Source: Caldimonas thermodepolymerans (GTDB taxonomy: Bacteria; Pseudomonadota; Gammaproteobacteria; Burkholderiales; Burkholderiaceae_C). Taken from it: a DNA stretch of 64,000 nt. Shown here one piece after another: positions 25,704 to 34,016 of the stretch. A program made the translations under genes and the position numbers. The notes beneath the pieces are model-generated. The model was not told the origin of the DNA. It saw only the letters and a list, made by a program, of their open reading frames with translations, and made no database searches. The stretch is from positions 2,542,001 to 2,606,000 of the forward strand of contig NZ_CP064338.1 in the NCBI RefSeq assembly GCF_015476235.1, written 5' to 3'. Numbering within the stretch: position 1 is the stretch's first letter; the number at the start of each line of letters is the position of its first letter.

Positions 25704-26711
25704 ATGGCTTTTGGTGACCAAAGCACCCCGGTGATTCCGGGCCAAAACAAGGGTACTGGCGACGACCGCGCCCTGTTCCTGAAGATCGCGGGCGGTGAAG
25801 TCCTCAAGGCGTTCACCGCCGCCACCATCATGGCGGGCAAGACCCGCGAGCGCACCATCTCCGGTGGCAAGGAAGCGCAATTCCCGCGCACGGGCGTCTC
25901 GAAGGCCGAGTACCTGAGCCGCGGCCAGGAGATGCTGGGCAACCCGTACCTGATGGGCGAAGTGACGGTGGGCCTGGATGCCCCGCTGGTGGCCCACCAC
26001 GACATCTGGGACTTCGACGCCCTGATGGCGCACTTCGACTTCCGCTCGCCCATCGTGAGCGACATGGGCCAGGCCCTGGCCCGCACGTTCGACCAGAACG
26101 TGATGCGTGCCATCATCCTGGCCGCTCGCACGCCGCAGCAGCACGCTGCATTCAACGACGGCGGCACCGTGCATCAAAGCGCGGACCTGCTGTCCACGGG
26201 CAACATCGACGGCTTCAAGTGGGTTCAGGAGCTGCGCAAGGTTCGCCTGGCGCTCATCAAGAAGAACCTGCCGGCCAACATGCCGCTGTACGGCGTGGTC
26301 AGCCCGGACGTGATCGATGCGATCAAGTGGGCGAAGGACCCGAACTCGGGCCAGTACGTCATCCTGGACCGCAACTTCGCTGGCGGCAACGCTGCTGACG
26401 TGGCCGGTGTGACCGAGACCGTGCGCGTCGCTGGCATCACCCTGATGGCCTCGACGCTCCTGCCGAACACGGACGAGTCCAGCGCCTCCGACGTGTTCGC
26501 CAAGTACCGCGCGGACTACTCGAACACCGCGGGCATCGTCTGGGCGCCGGATGCGGTTGCCACGCTGACCCTCCAGGGTCTGAAGATGGAAACCGCGCGT
26601 GACACCCGTCGCCTGTGCGACGTGCTGGTCGCGTCGCGCTTCAACGGTCATGGCACGCTCCGCTCGGAGTTCGCTGTCGAGCTGCGTCGTCCGGCTGCCG
26701 GCGGCAACTAA
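25704..26711 (+). CDS. Major capsid protein, T7 gp10-like
   Basis: A 335-residue HK97-fold capsid protein. TGDDRALFLKIAGGEVLKAF, TRERTISGGKEAQFPRTG and SVAEYL-like pieces (here SKAEYLSRGQEMLG) and DMGQALARTFDQNVMRAI all match T7-type gp10. The upstream 162 bases carry no gene. A strong terminator follows, as after T7 gene 10. No gp10B-type frameshift extension is seen. Confidence 0.95.
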   Translation: MAFGDQSTPVIPGQNKGTGDDRALFLKIAGGEVLKAFTAATIMAGKTRERTISGGKEAQFPRTGVSKAEYLSRGQEMLGNPYLMGEVTVGLDAPLVAHHDIWDFDALMAHFDFRSPIVSDMGQALARTFDQNVMRAIILAARTPQQHAAFNDGGTVHQSADLLSTGNIDGFKWVQELRKVRLALIKKNLPANMPLYGVVSPDVIDAIKWAKDPNSGQYVILDRNFAGGNAADVAGVTETVRVAGITLMASTLLPNTDESSASDVFAKYRADYSNTAGIVWAPDAVATLTLQGLKMETARDTRRLCDVLVASRFNGHGTLRSEFAVELRRPAAGGN

Positions 26712-26721
26712 TCGTCAACCC

Positions 26722-26760
26722 CAAGGGGCCACTGCAAACGCGGTGGTCCCTTTTTTTTGC
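26722..26760 (+). terminator. Terminator after the capsid gene
   Basis: A stem of AAGGGGCCACTG with CGGTGGTCCCTT (G-U and one mismatch) around an AAACG-containing loop is followed by eight to nine Ts. It takes the place of the T-phi terminator downstream of T7 gene 10. Confidence 0.88.
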
Positions 26761-26818
26761 TTGGTTGCAGTCCCCACGGGCTCCTGGTCCGTGAGGAGTG
26801 TGCCCACCGACAACGATC

Positions 26819-27391
26819 ATGGCCTACACCAAACTCGAAGCAATCAACGAAATCCTCACCTCCGTAGGCGAGTCCGCTGTTCTCACCTACGGGCAAGGCG
26901 CCTCCGACGTGGTGAACGCCGAGACGGTGCTGGACCTGGAGACCCGGGCCGTGCTTTCCACCGGCTGGGAGTGCAACACCGACGAGGACTTTGAGCTGGT
27001 CCCGGACTCCGACGGACGCATCGCGGTTCCCGCGGACGCCCTGGTGGTGGACCCCGTGGACCCCTACCAGCGCATCACGATGCGCAAGGGCTACCTCTGG
27101 GACAAGGAAAAGCACACCGACGTGATCGGCAAGCCTGTGCGCTGCCGCGTGGTACGCGACATGGCATTCGAGGAGGTCCCATACCACGTCCAACGCCGCA
27201 TCGTGGCACAGGCGGTCGTCCGCTACCAGAACTCCTACGTGGGTTCCCCGACGCTGGACAAGGCCGCCCAGGCGAACCTCGCTGCGGCTGATGCCCAGGC
27301 GCAGGACATCGAGGCTGACGTGGACGACTACAACATCCTGGACAACGTGGACATCGCGTGGCACCGGCGCTGGACGGTGCGGGGGCTGTAA
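26819..27391 (+). CDS. Tail tubular protein A, T7 gp11-like
   Basis: A 190-residue tail tube protein. It starts MAYTKLEAINEILTSVGES, a typical gp11 opening, and contains the segment WECNTDEDFELVPDSDG. It forms the ring between portal and nozzle. ATG 26819 is chosen over the GTG at 26798, which would add seven residues without family support. The stop overlaps the next start by one base. Confidence 0.93.
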   Translation: MAYTKLEAINEILTSVGESAVLTYGQGASDVVNAETVLDLETRAVLSTGWECNTDEDFELVPDSDGRIAVPADALVVDPVDPYQRITMRKGYLWDKEKHTDVIGKPVRCRVVRDMAFEEVPYHVQRRIVAQAVVRYQNSYVGSPTLDKAAQANLAAADAQAQDIEADVDDYNILDNVDIAWHRRWTVRGL

Positions 27392-29712
27392 TGGACACCC
27401 TGTTGCAGCCCCGGATCGGGGCCCTGTACCAAGGGGTCTCGCGCCAGGCCCCGCTCATGCGGGCGCCCAACCAGTTCGAGGACCTGGTGAACTTTCTCCC
27501 CGCGGTTGACGTGGGCGGTGCCGTGGACCGTCCCGGGACCGCCCTTGTGCAGTCCCTGGTGAAGGCGAACTACGCCGCGGGCCCGCACCACTTCTTCCGC
27601 ACGACCGACGGCCGCCGCTGGGTCTTGCTGCGGGGCGCTGCGCCCTCGACCCTGGAGGTCCGCAACTGGGACACCGGGGAGGTCGCCACGCTGAATATGC
27701 ACCCCAACGTCTGGTCCTACCTGGCCGCGGGCACGGGCGACCTGAAGTTCCTGACCATCTCGGACACGACCCTGATCCTGAATCCAGCGGTGACGGTGAC
27801 GGCCACCGAGAGTGCCCGTCCTACCCTGACGGTCGCCTACCTGGTGATCCGCTCGGTCTCCTCGGCCAAACAGGCGTTCATCGTATCCCGGGAGGCCGGT
27901 CCGTCCGCCACGATGGCCCTGAGTAACGGGAACACTTCCACCCGGGAGACCGTCGCCACCAGCCTGGCGAACGCGATCAACAGCACCTCGGCCCTGGGCC
28001 TGGGGGCCAGCACCCTGGGCAATGCGCCGTACATCATCAAGCTCACCGGCTCGGCCGCGGCCATCGAGATGGTCATGGCGCGTAACGACTGGGACGGTGG
28101 CGCGGTGACCCTCATCAAGGGCCGCGTGAACTCCACAGCAGACCTTCCGCCGGCGTTCGAGGAGGGCTACCCGATTGCCGTGGACCTGGCGCAGGGCGAT
28201 CGCAAGTCCACCTTCTACGTCCGCTTCGACCTGGCGAAGAACGCCTGGATCGAGACGAGCTACCTGGCACACGACGCCGCCACGGCCACGCTCAACGCGA
28301 GCACCATGCCGCTGCGTCTGCGGCTGTCGGGCGCCAACGAGTTCACCCTGGAGACGTGCCCGTGGAATCCACGGACCCGCGGGGACTCGGACAGTAACCC
28401 CCTGCCCTACTTCGTGGGCAAGCGCATCACCGCGCTGGCGCACTGGAAGGGCCGCCTGCTGACCGCGTGCGAGGACACGATCTACACGTCCCAGGCCGAC
28501 GACTTGTTCAACTTCTGGCGCGAGACGGCTCGCGAGGTCCGTGCTTCGGACCCCGTTAAGCTTCCTGCGGACGCCCCGGGTATCTCGGTGATCCGCCACA
28601 TCGTCCCGTTCCGCAACAAGCTGATCGTGACATCGGACAACGCCCAGCTCGAAGTCCCGGGCGACCAGCCGTTCAAGCCGGACACGGCGACCATGAGCGT
28701 CGCCACCCGGTACAACCTCGACAAGGACTGCACGCCTGTGGTGGTCGGCGACTGCCTGTACTACACGGGCCCGTTCGAGGGACGTGCGGCCCTCTGGGAG
28801 TATTACTACGACGACTCGGCAGCCAGCAACACCGCCTTCGACCTGAGCAAGCACGTCCCTGGGTTCATCCCTGGGAAGGTGCGCAAGATCGACGGATCGG
28901 CCGAGACCGGGCGGGTGATCGTGTGGACCCCGCAGGCGCCCACGGCGTTGTTTGTCCACACCAGCTACTGGACCAACGGGCGACGCGAGCAGAACGCATG
29001 GACCCGCCTGGAGTTCCCGGGCGTCTCGGCCATCTGGGACTTCTGGGTTGACGCGGACCATCTGTGCATCGCCGCGGTGAGCAACACGCGCCTGTGGCTT
29101 CTCCAGCTCCCTCTGGAAGCCAACCTGGACGGCGACGTGCGCCTGGACTTCCAGTCCCGTGCCACGAGTGTGGTCTGGGACGCCGAGCGCGTGCGCGTGC
29201 CCCTGCCTGCTGGCCTGCACGAGACTGCGGGTCTGGTGTTCGCGGTCCCTGTAGAAGGCGGCTGGTTCGCCGAGTACACCGGGACGGTGGTCATGGTGGG
29301 GAGCAACCGCTTCCTGGAAATCCAGGCGCCCCTCGGGGAGACCGAGGGAATCCTAGGGACCCGCTTCCCGCGGTCGTTCACCTTCTCGCCGTTCTATCCG
29401 TCCATCGAGGAGCTGCCCACGCCGATGGGACGGCTCCAGGTGCGGCAGGTGGTCCTGGACATGCTCCGCACCGGGGACCTCACGGCCACCCTGAAGCGTA
29501 AGGACCGCTCGCCGGACCTGGTGGTCACCCGTTCCCCGCGAGTGCTGGGCGAGCACGCTACGCAGCCCATCGTGGGCGAGAACGTCCAGGTGCGCATCCC
29601 CTTCAACTCCCGCGGCGACGCGGCGTCCCTGACGGTCACGGCGACCTCCACGGTCCCCACGGCCATCACGGGGTACACGCTCCTCGCCCGTTACACCAAC
29701 CCCCTTCGCTGA
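27391..29712 (+). CDS. Tail tubular protein B, T7 gp12-like
   Basis: A 773-residue nozzle protein. The start MDTLLQPRIGALYQGVSRQAPLMR is characteristic of gp12, which usually begins with a short strand and the QGVS motif; the middle contains FVGKRITALAHWKGRLLTACEDTIYTSQADDLFNFW, a highly conserved gp12 stretch. The protein forms the hexameric tip through which DNA leaves. Length compares with 794 in T7. Confidence 0.95.
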   Translation: MDTLLQPRIGALYQGVSRQAPLMRAPNQFEDLVNFLPAVDVGGAVDRPGTALVQSLVKANYAAGPHHFFRTTDGRRWVLLRGAAPSTLEVRNWDTGEVATLNMHPNVWSYLAAGTGDLKFLTISDTTLILNPAVTVTATESARPTLTVAYLVIRSVSSAKQAFIVSREAGPSATMALSNGNTSTRETVATSLANAINSTSALGLGASTLGNAPYIIKLTGSAAAIEMVMARNDWDGGAVTLIKGRVNSTADLPPAFEEGYPIAVDLAQGDRKSTFYVRFDLAKNAWIETSYLAHDAATATLNASTMPLRLRLSGANEFTLETCPWNPRTRGDSDSNPLPYFVGKRITALAHWKGRLLTACEDTIYTSQADDLFNFWRETAREVRASDPVKLPADAPGISVIRHIVPFRNKLIVTSDNAQLEVPGDQPFKPDTATMSVATRYNLDKDCTPVVVGDCLYYTGPFEGRAALWEYYYDDSAASNTAFDLSKHVPGFIPGKVRKIDGSAETGRVIVWTPQAPTALFVHTSYWTNGRREQNAWTRLEFPGVSAIWDFWVDADHLCIAAVSNTRLWLLQLPLEANLDGDVRLDFQSRATSVVWDAERVRVPLPAGLHETAGLVFAVPVEGGWFAEYTGTVVMVGSNRFLEIQAPLGETEGILGTRFPRSFTFSPFYPSIEELPTPMGRLQVRQVVLDMLRTGDLTATLKRKDRSPDLVVTRSPRVLGEHATQPIVGENVQVRIPFNSRGDAASLTVTATSTVPTAITGYTLLARYTNPLR

Positions 29713-29720
29713 GGATTCAC

Positions 29721-30269
29721 ATGGGAATTTCAGCCGCTGCGGCGGCGTACCTGGCGACAGCGGCCTCTGCCGCTGCCGCGGGTGCTACTGCCTACATGCA
29801 GAACAAAGCTCTCGAAGCTGAGGCGAAGGCCGCGGAGGCCAACGCCCGCGAACAGAACCGCGTGATCGAGCAGGAGGCCCTCGCCGCCCAGCAGCAAGCA
29901 TCCGAGCAGGTCTCGGACCGCATGCGGCAGGCCGCGCGGCAGCTCTCCGAAGCTCGCCTGCTGGCTGCCGAGGGTGGCGGCTCCTTCGCGGCCCGCGCCT
30001 ACAACATCGGCGTGGCGGCCGACGAGGACGTTTCGCGTATCAGCACGGGTCTGAAGAACACCAACTCGGCGCTGCGCGATGAGGCCAACGCCGTCCGCGT
30101 GAGCGTGGACAACGCCAACGCTTCCTTCTCCACCCGAGCCAATGCCCTGCGCGTGCAGTTCCTGTCCGAGGCCGTGGCCGCCGGTGCCGACGCCTACGCG
30201 ACCAACAAGCGTCGCGCGGCTGAGCTGAAGGTAGCCAAGAACTCGACGCAGGACTACAAGATTCGCTAA
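29721..30269 (+). CDS. Internal virion protein B, T7 gp14-like
   Basis: A 182-residue protein with an Ala/Gly-rich N-terminal helix (ISAAAAAYLATAASAAAAGAT) and then a long helical Glu/Gln-rich region. In T7 gp14 is ejected into the outer membrane to form the first part of the DNA channel. Position between gp12-like and gp15-like genes and the size (gp14 196) support it. Confidence 0.85.
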   Translation: MGISAAAAAYLATAASAAAAGATAYMQNKALEAEAKAAEANAREQNRVIEQEALAAQQQASEQVSDRMRQAARQLSEARLLAAEGGGSFAARAYNIGVAADEDVSRISTGLKNTNSALRDEANAVRVSVDNANASFSTRANALRVQFLSEAVAAGADAYATNKRRAAELKVAKNSTQDYKIR

Positions 30270-30281
30270 GGAGCATTCCAC

Positions 30282-32894
30282 ATGAGTGGACAACGTGAAG
30301 CCCGCCACGTCAGCGGGCCGGGCTACCGCGCCCCTGACGCGCCCGCTCCGCTGCCCTCTGTAAGTACCGCGCCCTACCGCGCCCGCGCCGCGGAGTACCG
30401 CGCGGACCCGCGGGGCCTCACGGCCATCGGTGACGCCCTGAGCCGGTTCTTCAACACCGGAGCCAAGACGATGGACGCCCTGGCCGAGCTGGACCACAAG
30501 CAGGAGCTGGTGCGCATCGAGCGTGAGAACAAGGCTCTGGAGAAGAAGGCCATCGCCGACCAGGCGACCGGCCAGTCCCTGGACCCGCGATACGCCGACC
30601 GGCAGTCCTATGCGGGTACCTACGCCGCCGCGGCGGCCGAGGAGAGCGCCCGGGGCGCCGTGGAGGCCCTGCGTGAGCAACTGAGCAAGATGCCGCTGGA
30701 CGGCACGGCCAACCCTCAGCAGATCGCCGAGGACTTCTTCAAGCGCGAGTTCGGCAACGGTACGGGCTCCCAGGACTACGACGCCCAGTGGGTCAACGCC
30801 TTCCGACGCCAGGCGGAGCCGCTGGTCGTCCAGTACAACGAGGCCATCTCCAAGACCCTGGAGACGAACGCCCTGGAGACCATTCGGGCCGCGGCGATCA
30901 AGGACCTGCTGGACCCGTCCAAGGCGACCCCCGAGCGCGTCACCGAGCTGCACGACCGCGTGCTCACGGTGGCCCGCGGCAACCAGGAGGTGGCCGACAA
31001 GCTGTTCGAGGGGGTCGTCGTCCAGGCGTTCATGAACGACGGGAACACCACGGCGATCCTGAACTCCCTGAAGCAGTCCGGCTTCGCTGACCGCAACCCC
31101 GACGCCTACCTGCGCCTGTCCGAAATGGCGCATCAGCGGACCAACTCGATCAAGACCTGGCAGGCTGGTGTCGAGGTGGAGAAGTGGCACGCGGACTTCG
31201 CCGCGGCTCTCAACGACCCCTCACGGGATCGCGTGGGCACCGTGCTGGAGTTCGCTGCCCGCGCCTGGGACATCGACTCCCGGCACGGCGTCGGTCAGTC
31301 CCGCTTCATGTCCACCTTGCTGTCCGCCTGGGACAAGGCGACCAAGGACCAGGCCGAGATCAACGTGATCCTCAAGGCACTCCTGGAGAACCGCCCTGGC
31401 TCCCTGGTGGCCGCCGAGGTCGGTGTCGAGATCGGTAAGGTGATGTCCAAGCACTTCGACCCGGCGATCCAGCAGTGGGTGGCGATGAACCCGTCGCTGT
31501 TCCCGACGCTGGCGCAGGACGTTGCCGCGGGCAAGCAACTGGACCCGCTGGGCTCCCGTCAGGCGGCCCTGGAGTACGCGGCCCTGGTGAGCGCACCGCA
31601 GTTCGTCAGCGCCTCACCCGAGGCCCAGTCCAACACCTACCAGTCGCTCTTTGGCGAGGCGATCATCACGGCGACGGACCCCGAGCGTGCGGCGAACGCG
31701 GTCGCTGCCCTGGCGGCCTACGAGGCCCGCGCAGGTTCCGAGCGTGCCCGGAAGATGCTGCGCTCCGACGAGGAGTGGATCATCTACCAGGCGGCGAAGG
31801 CGTCCGGCAAGGACTACACCGCATTCTTCGCGCAGCGCCGGGACAACCCTGGCGACACGCAGGACCTCGCGGACACCCAGCGCGGCACGTCCGACTGGGC
31901 GAAGCTACTGGGCAAGCCTGACGCTAAGCGGTCGGAGCTGGAGGAGAAGGTCCGCAAGGTCCAGGACAAGGTGTTGCTGAAGTCCACCGGCCGGGACGGC
32001 TTCCTGATCGACCCGGACGTACAGATGTCCGAGAGCCTGCGCCGAGAGTTCTCCGGACTCATGTACGACTTCCTCCAGGAGCAGAAGCGGACCGGGGGCT
32101 CCCTGGACCTCGACAAGGCAGCGCAGGCCGTCCTGGCGAGCGTCAAGCAGATCGCCATTGCCCTGCCCGGGCAGGATGGTTCCCTGCGGCTGGTTCGCAA
32201 ACCGCGTCTGCCGGACGGCCAGGGCGAGCTGCGGGACCGCCCCATCTCGGTGCCGGGCGGCGAGGTCTACCTGCCGGTGAAGCTCAAGAACTTCGCCGAG
32301 GAGGAGGAGGACCCGCTGGAGACCTACGCCGAGGACATGCGTGCCCTGCGCGACGAGCTGCCTGCGGCGCTCACCGTGGACGGCGTGGAGTTCTCGCCCG
32401 ACCAGGTGTTCCTGTCGGACCCGGGCGCAACGGGCGTCCCCGGACTGCACTACGTCAGCGTGCCCGGACGCGGGCCGATCACGTTCTACCCCGGCCAGAA
32501 GCTCACCCTGCCCCCGAAGGACAACCACGGCGGTATGGAAGTCCGCATGCCAGCCATGCAGAACGTGGAGACGCCTTCGGACCCGGGGCAGTTCCAGGAC
32601 TTCCTCAAGTCACGCCTGCCGCCGGGCTTCCACCTCATCGCGGAGGGCGTGGGCGGTGAGACGTTCTACCGCCTGGCCTACGGCTTCCGCTTGAAGAAAG
32701 ACCGCGCCTGGGCCGAGGAGCAACAGCGCCGCCTGCGTGCCCAGTTCGACGCCAACAAGTCGGAGACCCCCGATCAAGCTCAACCCGTTCCGTCCAGCAC
32801 CGCCTTCGGTATGGGCATTGGTGCTGGCATTCACCCTGGGAGCATTCGTCCTGATGGATTCCCTTCTGCCGACGACCCCTCAGGGGGTCGCTGA
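30282..32894 (+). CDS. Internal virion protein C, T7 gp15-like
   Basis: An 870-residue, largely helical protein, larger than T7 gp15 (747). Features include GDALSRFFNTGAKTMDALAELDHKQEL near the N-terminus, and LKQSGFADRNPDAYLRLSEMA. The protein is ejected through the tail and builds the periplasmic tunnel with gp16. The last 158 bases overlap the N-terminus of the lysozyme gene in another frame. Confidence 0.88.
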   Translation: MSGQREARHVSGPGYRAPDAPAPLPSVSTAPYRARAAEYRADPRGLTAIGDALSRFFNTGAKTMDALAELDHKQELVRIERENKALEKKAIADQATGQSLDPRYADRQSYAGTYAAAAAEESARGAVEALREQLSKMPLDGTANPQQIAEDFFKREFGNGTGSQDYDAQWVNAFRRQAEPLVVQYNEAISKTLETNALETIRAAAIKDLLDPSKATPERVTELHDRVLTVARGNQEVADKLFEGVVVQAFMNDGNTTAILNSLKQSGFADRNPDAYLRLSEMAHQRTNSIKTWQAGVEVEKWHADFAAALNDPSRDRVGTVLEFAARAWDIDSRHGVGQSRFMSTLLSAWDKATKDQAEINVILKALLENRPGSLVAAEVGVEIGKVMSKHFDPAIQQWVAMNPSLFPTLAQDVAAGKQLDPLGSRQAALEYAALVSAPQFVSASPEAQSNTYQSLFGEAIITATDPERAANAVAALAAYEARAGSERARKMLRSDEEWIIYQAAKASGKDYTAFFAQRRDNPGDTQDLADTQRGTSDWAKLLGKPDAKRSELEEKVRKVQDKVLLKSTGRDGFLIDPDVQMSESLRREFSGLMYDFLQEQKRTGGSLDLDKAAQAVLASVKQIAIALPGQDGSLRLVRKPRLPDGQGELRDRPISVPGGEVYLPVKLKNFAEEEEDPLETYAEDMRALRDELPAALTVDGVEFSPDQVFLSDPGATGVPGLHYVSVPGRGPITFYPGQKLTLPPKDNHGGMEVRMPAMQNVETPSDPGQFQDFLKSRLPPGFHLIAEGVGGETFYRLAYGFRLKKDRAWAEEQQRRLRAQFDANKSETPDQAQPVPSSTAFGMGIGAGIHPGSIRPDGFPSADDPSGGR

Positions 32895-33636
32895 CCGCGC
32901 CATCCAGGCGCAGGTTGACGCCCTGTACGCCAAGGGCGAACTCGCGGTGAACGAGTGGACCCGCAACGCGAAGCCCGCAGCGGGCTGGAACCTCGAAGCC
33001 TTCCTGGACTTCCGCTCGCGGGCCACCGCGTCTGTCCCGCAGTTCCCCGGCGCCCAGGTTCGCACTGGCTGGCTCGACACGGCCAAGCCGTTCGTCGCCG
33101 AGCACGAGGGCAACGAGCTGCGGGCCTACCACGGCGTCCTGTCGTCGCACCGCAAGGCAGGCAAGAAGTACGCGGAGCCCGGTCACAACTCCATTGAGGA
33201 GGTGTCGGTCGGCTACGGCTTCAACCTCCAGCGCAAGGACGCCCGGCACGTCTTCAAGACCGAGCTGGGCCTGAGCGACAAGGAGTTTGACGAGGTGTTC
33301 AACGGTCAACGCATGCTGACCCCGGCGCAGGCTGAGAAGCTGTTGATGTTCGGTCTGTACGAGGCAAACGCATACCTCGACCGCTCACTCGGACCGGGCG
33401 TGCCCCTGCGCGACCACGAGCGGGCCGCCTTGGTCTCCCTCATCTACAACGCGGGCTACTCCGCGGTCTCCCGCTCGGGCCTTCTGGCCGCCGTGAAGTC
33501 CGGGGACCGCGCCGAGGTAGCACGCCGCATCCTGAAGTTCCGCACGGCTGGCGGGGCGCTGACCGAGCGCCGCCGCGGTGAGGCCGCGCTGTTCCTCGGC
33601 GCCCAGGCCGAGACGTTCTTCGCTTCCCTGAAATGA
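32737..33636 (+). CDS. Endolysin, GH24-like lysozyme with N-terminal membrane anchor
   Basis: A 299-residue peptidoglycan hydrolase. After a basic N-terminus there is one hydrophobic segment, SVWALVLAFTLGAFVLMDSLL (24-44), that could act as a signal-anchor-release or permanent anchor. The catalytic-like part has AEHEGNELRAYHG with Glu124 and VSVGYGFNLQ, in the E...T/S-x-GYG arrangement of T4-type lysozymes, and DHERAALVSLIYNAGYSAV further on. The GTG start at 32737 overlaps the gp15-like gene by 158 bases; that overlap encodes the anchor, so it is probably real. Confidence 0.82.
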   Translation: MPSSTPTSRRPPIKLNPFRPAPPSVWALVLAFTLGAFVLMDSLLPTTPQGVADRAIQAQVDALYAKGELAVNEWTRNAKPAAGWNLEAFLDFRSRATASVPQFPGAQVRTGWLDTAKPFVAEHEGNELRAYHGVLSSHRKAGKKYAEPGHNSIEEVSVGYGFNLQRKDARHVFKTELGLSDKEFDEVFNGQRMLTPAQAEKLLMFGLYEANAYLDRSLGPGVPLRDHERAALVSLIYNAGYSAVSRSGLLAAVKSGDRAEVARRILKFRTAGGALTERRRGEAALFLGAQAETFFASLK

Positions 33637-34013
33637 CGCTCGACGCACGAAGTATCTCCCGCCTGAAGGGGGTCAACCCCCATCTGGTCGCGGTGGTCCA
33701 ACGGGCCGCCGAAATCAGCCCGGTGAAGTTCATCGTCACCGAGGGCCTGCGTACCAAGGAGCGCCAGGCCCAGCTCAAGGCCGCCGGGGCCTCCACAACC
33801 ATGAACTCGCGGCACCTCACGGGTCATGCCGTGGACCTCGCCGCTGTCGTGGACGGAGAGGTCCGCTGGGACTGGCCCCTGTACCACAAGCTGGCCGCTG
33901 CCATGCAGAAGGCCGCCAACGAGCTGGAGGTCCCCATCGTCTGGGGAGGCTCCTGGAAGTCCTTTCCTGACGGACCCCACTTCGAGCTGGACCGTCGCAC
34001 TTACCCCGCATAA
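33633..34013 (+). CDS. Peptidoglycan peptidase, M15 family
   Basis: A 126-residue zinc peptidase. SRHLTGHAVDLAA supplies His61/His65/Asp68 and DGPHFEL supplies His116, giving the M15 metal ligand pattern for L-Ala-D-Glu or D-Ala-D-Ala peptidases. It starts within the endolysin stop (ATGA). No signal peptide is seen, so it either uses a holin or acts from the virion. It provides peptide cross-link cleavage beside the lysozyme. Confidence 0.9.
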   Translation: MTLDARSISRLKGVNPHLVAVVQRAAEISPVKFIVTEGLRTKERQAQLKAAGASTTMNSRHLTGHAVDLAAVVDGEVRWDWPLYHKLAAAMQKAANELEVPIVWGGSWKSFPDGPHFELDRRTYPA

Positions 34014-34016
34014 GCA

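Noticed and set aside
25704-26760. A T7 gp10B-like frameshift extension of the capsid protein
   Set aside because: No slippery site is visible near the capsid stop, and the terminator follows within about 15 bases, leaving no room for an extension domain.
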